From contig NW_024881591.1 in assembly GCF_019059575.1 (NCBI RefSeq), positions 372,001 to 436,000 of the forward strand: a stretch of 64,000 nt of DNA, in the 5' to 3' direction. Position numbers and translations under genes: made by a program. The notes beneath the pieces are model-generated. The model searched no databases, was not told the origin of the DNA, and saw nothing but the letters and a program-made list of their open reading frames with translations. Positions 61,111 to 64,000 of the stretch are shown piece after piece (within the stretch, counting starts at the first letter, position 1; each line of letters starts with the position of its first letter). This DNA comes from Amphibalanus amphitrite. Lineage: Eukaryota; Arthropoda; Thecostraca; Balanomorpha; Balanidae.

Positions 61111-61265
61111 TAACCTAACCTAACCTAACCTAACCTAACCTAACCTAACCTAACCTTTAACCTAACCTAACATTTAACCTAACCTAGCCTAACCTAACCT
61201 AACCTAACCTAACCTAACCTAACCTAACCTAACCTAACCTAACCTAACCTAACCTAACCTTACCT
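61111..61265. repeat. Interstitial telomere-like repeat (CCTAA)n / (TTAGG)n
   Basis: About 29 units of CCTAA with a few insertions (CTTTAA, ATTTAA, one CCTAG). TTAGG is the common arthropod telomere repeat. It sits in the loop of the foldback element and is flanked by unique sequence and a gene on the right, so it is not a chromosome end. Confidence 0.95.
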
Positions 61266-61322
61266 ACTGATGTTTGCCTACCGGGGGATAAGGAAAAAGT
61301 TACTTGCATGAATAGATTGCAA

Positions 61323-61435
61323 GCAATGGTAAGTCAAATATTTTTAGGTTAAGTGGTTATGCATCAGGCTTCAGGCCTTCGGCCTGAAGCCAGATACACA
61401 ACCACTTAACCTAAAAATATTTGACTTACCATTGC
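61323..61435. repeat. Near-perfect 113-bp hairpin inside the foldback element
   Basis: GCAATGGTAAGTCAAATATT at the left pairs with the right end, and the arms of about 53 bases meet at GGCCTTCGGCC. Only a few bases mismatch. A second short palindrome-like stretch (CTTCGGC) follows. Confidence 0.9.
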
Positions 61436-61818
61436 CTGTAATCTCTCCTAAGTCCTAAGGCATTGCCTTCGGCACTGCACTGCTTCGCCCCGAGTATTAT
61501 TATGACGTCATTTGCCTCCACAGTTGAATAGCATTGTAGTATGTTTTCACTCAACCTTGGGTGAACAGACGTAAAATTTATTGAACGAAAAAATGTCCGG
61601 ACGAAAATATGTACAGACGAAAAAATATACGAACGAAAAAATGTCCGGACGAAAAAATGTACAGACGAAAAAATGTACAGACGAAAAAATGCACAGACGA
61701 AAAAATGTACAGACGAAAAAAATGCGAGACGAAAAAAAGTCGGACGAAAATCTGCGGACGAAAAACTGTCCGACGAAAAAATGTCAGACGAAATTTTGTC
61801 CGGACACGAGTGTTCGGA

Positions 61819-62271
61819 GACTAGGAGAGAAGAGCAAATATGATGTTTGATGACGTTTTATAGTTTTTATTCTCCCAAATATTCCAAAATGTGACACAAA
61901 TTCAAAAAATCATTTTATATATTTCTAATTTTTAGTGTATATTCGATAATAATTGGTATTTCATTGCCAATTTGGATAACAAATTTAAAAAACGAAAATA
62001 AAATAAAACGAAAAATGACGTTCCTTTTGACTGAAGTTCTGCTCATTCTGCTAACATATGCATATCCTACTCGCTTGAATAGGGTTTGACAGTTTTCGTC
62101 TTTCCTTTTTCCCCTCGTGAACGTGGGAAAGGAATCAAGTTGAAGTAAAACTGGAAGAGGGCGCGGTTTTGGAATAAATTTGTAAGCCTATATCACATTA
62201 CGATAATTTAAGTGTACCATTTTTTGTGAGAATATTTGTGCTGATAAATTAAAGAAGAGAGCAAGCTTGTT
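61819..62271. other. 5' flank of the Loquacious-like gene
   Basis: AT-rich sequence that should hold the promoter and 5' UTR of the plus-strand dsRBD gene. No specific element recognised. Confidence 0.45.
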
Positions 62272-63864
62272 ATGGAACCCATTCTGAATGGCATCTCATC
62301 TCCAGATGCTGAAGTTGAGGCTAAGGTAAAAAGACCAATTTTCAGCCCATAGACGAAGGATATAAAGAAAAGTCTCTTTCTCCAATGCTTTGTAATGTTT
62401 ATTCACTGCAAAATGAAAAGGTTAATGAGAATGATAGTCGGATAATTTATGAGTTGGGGACGGGGGTTGGGGAATAGGTAGGTATTTTTCTTTAGTAGGT
62501 AGGTATCTAGCCGTTTGCCCCATGATCTTCATATCAATGGTTGATATATATCTGTAAATGGCTCATTTGGTGATCAGATCTCGTTTTTATCCATCAAATT
62601 TGTTTCAGCCACTGAACCTGGTGACTCCAAGTATTCCCACCAAGACACCAGTGTCCCTGCTCCAGGAACTGGCTGCCAAACAGTGCATCACACCCAAGTA
62701 TGACCTTCTGCAGGTGAGCTGAACTACTGGTTACTGGCTGAGCTTAATGCTGTTTTATACTTCCTCCTCACATTTATGGTGTCATGGGAGTCACCATCCC
62801 TCTAAGACTTTCTGACCAGGATGTACACCAGTCTTTGAATATGCTAACTGCTAAGGACAATGTTGGACTGACCCACTCACATACAAGATGCCTTTCCACT
62901 TGCTGAACCTCACTCCAGTAGGCAAAGGGTGTAGAAATGTGTGCATGTGATCTGAAAGTCCCCCCCCCCCACATGTGTTGAATACATTTCTCTGTGGCAC
63001 TGATCAAATATTCATGGTCAGTGGGACATATTGCACCCTTCCACTCCCTTCCTGAAGGAAAAAGGCAGTCCTGAGTGCTAATGGTTTAATAATTGTGTCT
63101 GATACTCTTCAGTATCTGATGCCAGCAGGGTCTGACACCTTGCTTGCATAAGTTCATCCTGTTAGGCTTGCATGGCATGCTGTGTGGCCTGATATTCCAT
63201 CCTCTGCTGTCTGGCCCCCACTGATACAATGCACCATCTTTTGTGATGTGATTCAGGTGGTGGTGTGATAACTGATATCCAACTCTCCTCTCTCCCCTGC
63301 CTGCAGAGGCTGCTCTCCAATGTCTTTACAGGTGACACTGACAAACCATCCACACATCCCCACAGGTATGAGGTAGATGTCCCTGTCCTTTGTGCTGTGA
63401 CAGTGCTCTGATACTGCACTGTACCTGCCCCTCCCCCCCCCCCCCAAGATAGTCCCGTGGTCTGACACTCCATCCTCCCCTGCCACTCCCCTCACAGGTA
63501 GAGGGCGCCGTCCATGAGCCGACGTTCCTTTACCGCGCCACGGTCGGAGAGTTCGTGGCCAGCGGCCAGGGCCAGAGCAAGAAGAAGGCCAAGCACATGG
63601 CGGCGCGTGCCGTGCTGGACCAGCTGCTGGGTCAGCAGGCGGCCACGCCGCTGGTGCCGTCGGCGCGGCCGGCGGCGCTGGCCGAGCTGCCGCTGCTGCC
63701 CTGCGAGGACGACGCGGCCGGTAACCCGGTGGGCCGGCTGCAGGAGCTGTGCATGTCGCGCCGCTGGCCGCCGCCCACCTACGAGCTGGTGCACGAGGAG
63801 GGCCAGCCGCACGAGAGGACGTTCACCATCGCCTGCTGCATCGGCACCAAGGCCAGGGAGATCG
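62272..63864 (+). CDS. loqs: Loquacious/TARBP2-like double-stranded RNA-binding protein, first three exons (partial)
   Basis: Exons 62272-62325, 62609-62713 and 63498-63864 join in frame (phases 0, 0) and give 175 aa plus one base; the gene continues off the right edge. dsRBD1 runs from KTPVSLLQELAAKQCITPKY through GAVHEPTFLYRATVGEFVA to SKKKAKHMAARAVLDQL (about 28-93), with the KKxAK helix that grips the RNA. A Pro/Ala-rich linker follows, then the start of dsRBD2 (NPVGRLQELCMSRRWPPPTY, then HERTFTIACCIG). Fly Loqs and vertebrate TARBP2/PACT partner Dicer in making miRNAs and siRNAs. LQELCMSRRWPPP closely resembles Loqs. R2D2 is the less likely alternative. The third dsRBD cannot be seen. 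Exon 3 is strongly GC-rich compared with exons 1-2. Confidence 0.9.
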
Positions 63865-64000
63865 GTACGGAAAGGCCGGGACGTACCTACTGTGCAGGGA
63901 CGGGTGGGTCAGGAAATACGGACGGAGTATTGTCGTCGCTTTGGACTTTGCAGTAGCAGTCGATTTTCTGGAATATTCTATTATACAGCTATTTCTTCCG
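63865..64000. other. Start of intron 3 of the Loquacious-like gene
   Basis: It begins at a GTACGG donor. No further exon is visible before the window ends. Confidence 0.6.

Larger units (their letters stand above)
60876..61808. mobile_element. Foldback (FB-like) element, 933 bp, with 10-bp flanking direct repeat
   Basis: AGTGTTCGGA flanks it on both sides (60866-60875 and 61809-61818). The two arms (about 60890-61100 and 61588-61800) are inverted copies, each a string of about 15 units of the type ACGAAAAAATGTCCGG or ACGAAAAAATGTACAG; the order of unit variants is mirrored almost exactly. The middle holds a TTAGG-type array (61111-61265) and a 113-bp hairpin (61323-61435). Long arms made of short repeats with a 9-10-bp duplication are the hallmark of Drosophila FB transposons. 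Family membership here is inference. Confidence 0.75.

Noticed and set aside
61111-61265. Chromosome end
   Set aside because: The TTAGG array is short, degenerate in places, enclosed in a foldback element and followed by a gene, so it is interstitial.
60778-61824. Lys/Asp-rich or Phe-rich open frames over the foldback arms
   Set aside because: They arise from the 16-base repeat units on either strand; there is no independent sign of coding.
63162-63495. Minus-strand frames near the Loquacious-like gene
   Set aside because: They lie in an intron of the plus-strand gene, have low-complexity Gly runs from a C homopolymer and no splice support.

Overview
This window is nuclear DNA from an arthropod, most likely a crustacean. 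Every host gene is split by GT-AG introns, except one ion-channel gene whose coding region lies in a single exon. The gene set is typical of arthropods: a CLIP-domain serine protease, a delta/epsilon-like glutathione S-transferase, a ZAD-type C2H2 zinc-finger gene, a Loquacious/TARBP2-like dsRNA-binding protein and Mi-2. The only telomere-like repeat is TTAGG, the arthropod motif. A crustacean rather than an insect is an inference from the GC-rich exons and the short introns full of minisatellites; I cannot name a species.

Layout. 1-2.2 kb: a roughly 1-kb terminal-inverted-repeat element, then intron. 2.2-2.7 kb: first coding exon of an unrecognised membrane-anchored or secreted protein on the minus strand; the rest lies off the left edge. 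5.3-13.7 kb: a complete nine-exon CLIP-domain serine protease (462 aa, minus). A DEG/ENaC-type channel gene sits in its last intron on the opposite strand. 13.7-17.4 kb: intergenic, with a long AT microsatellite and a cluster of CRE palindromes. 17.4-19.7 kb: a five-exon GST (220 aa, minus). 21.4-38.8 kb: a complete 32-exon Mi-2/CHD4-type chromatin remodeller (1933 aa, minus). 40.0-53.2 kb: a complete 17-exon ZAD + AT-hook + 13-finger C2H2 protein (855 aa, minus); its first intron holds a two-ORF non-LTR retrotransposon on the plus strand. 53.4-60.5 kb: a repeat-rich tract bounded by inverted TA-flanked termini. It contains a spliced 170-aa gene I do not recognise, a truncated reverse-transcriptase gene, a TTAA-flanked MITE and a nested insertion in a 76-bp tandem array. 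60.9-61.8 kb: a foldback element carrying an internal TTAGG array and a near-perfect hairpin. 62.3-63.9 kb: the first three exons of a Loquacious/TARBP2-like gene on the plus strand, running off the right edge.

The exon models were built by hand from splice sites. For the protease, GST, Mi-2, zinc-finger and 170-aa genes the exon lengths add up to an uninterrupted reading frame from start to stop. The neighbouring genes form no operon; Mi-2 (chromatin), the zinc-finger factor (transcription) and the dsRBD protein (small-RNA biogenesis) are independent genes.

Two things stand out. First, the foldback element at 60876-61808 has long inverted arms made of about 16-bp repeats, a 10-bp flanking direct repeat and a telomere-motif loop. 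Second, at least eight short tandem duplications overlap an exon edge (usually a splice acceptor), in four different genes.
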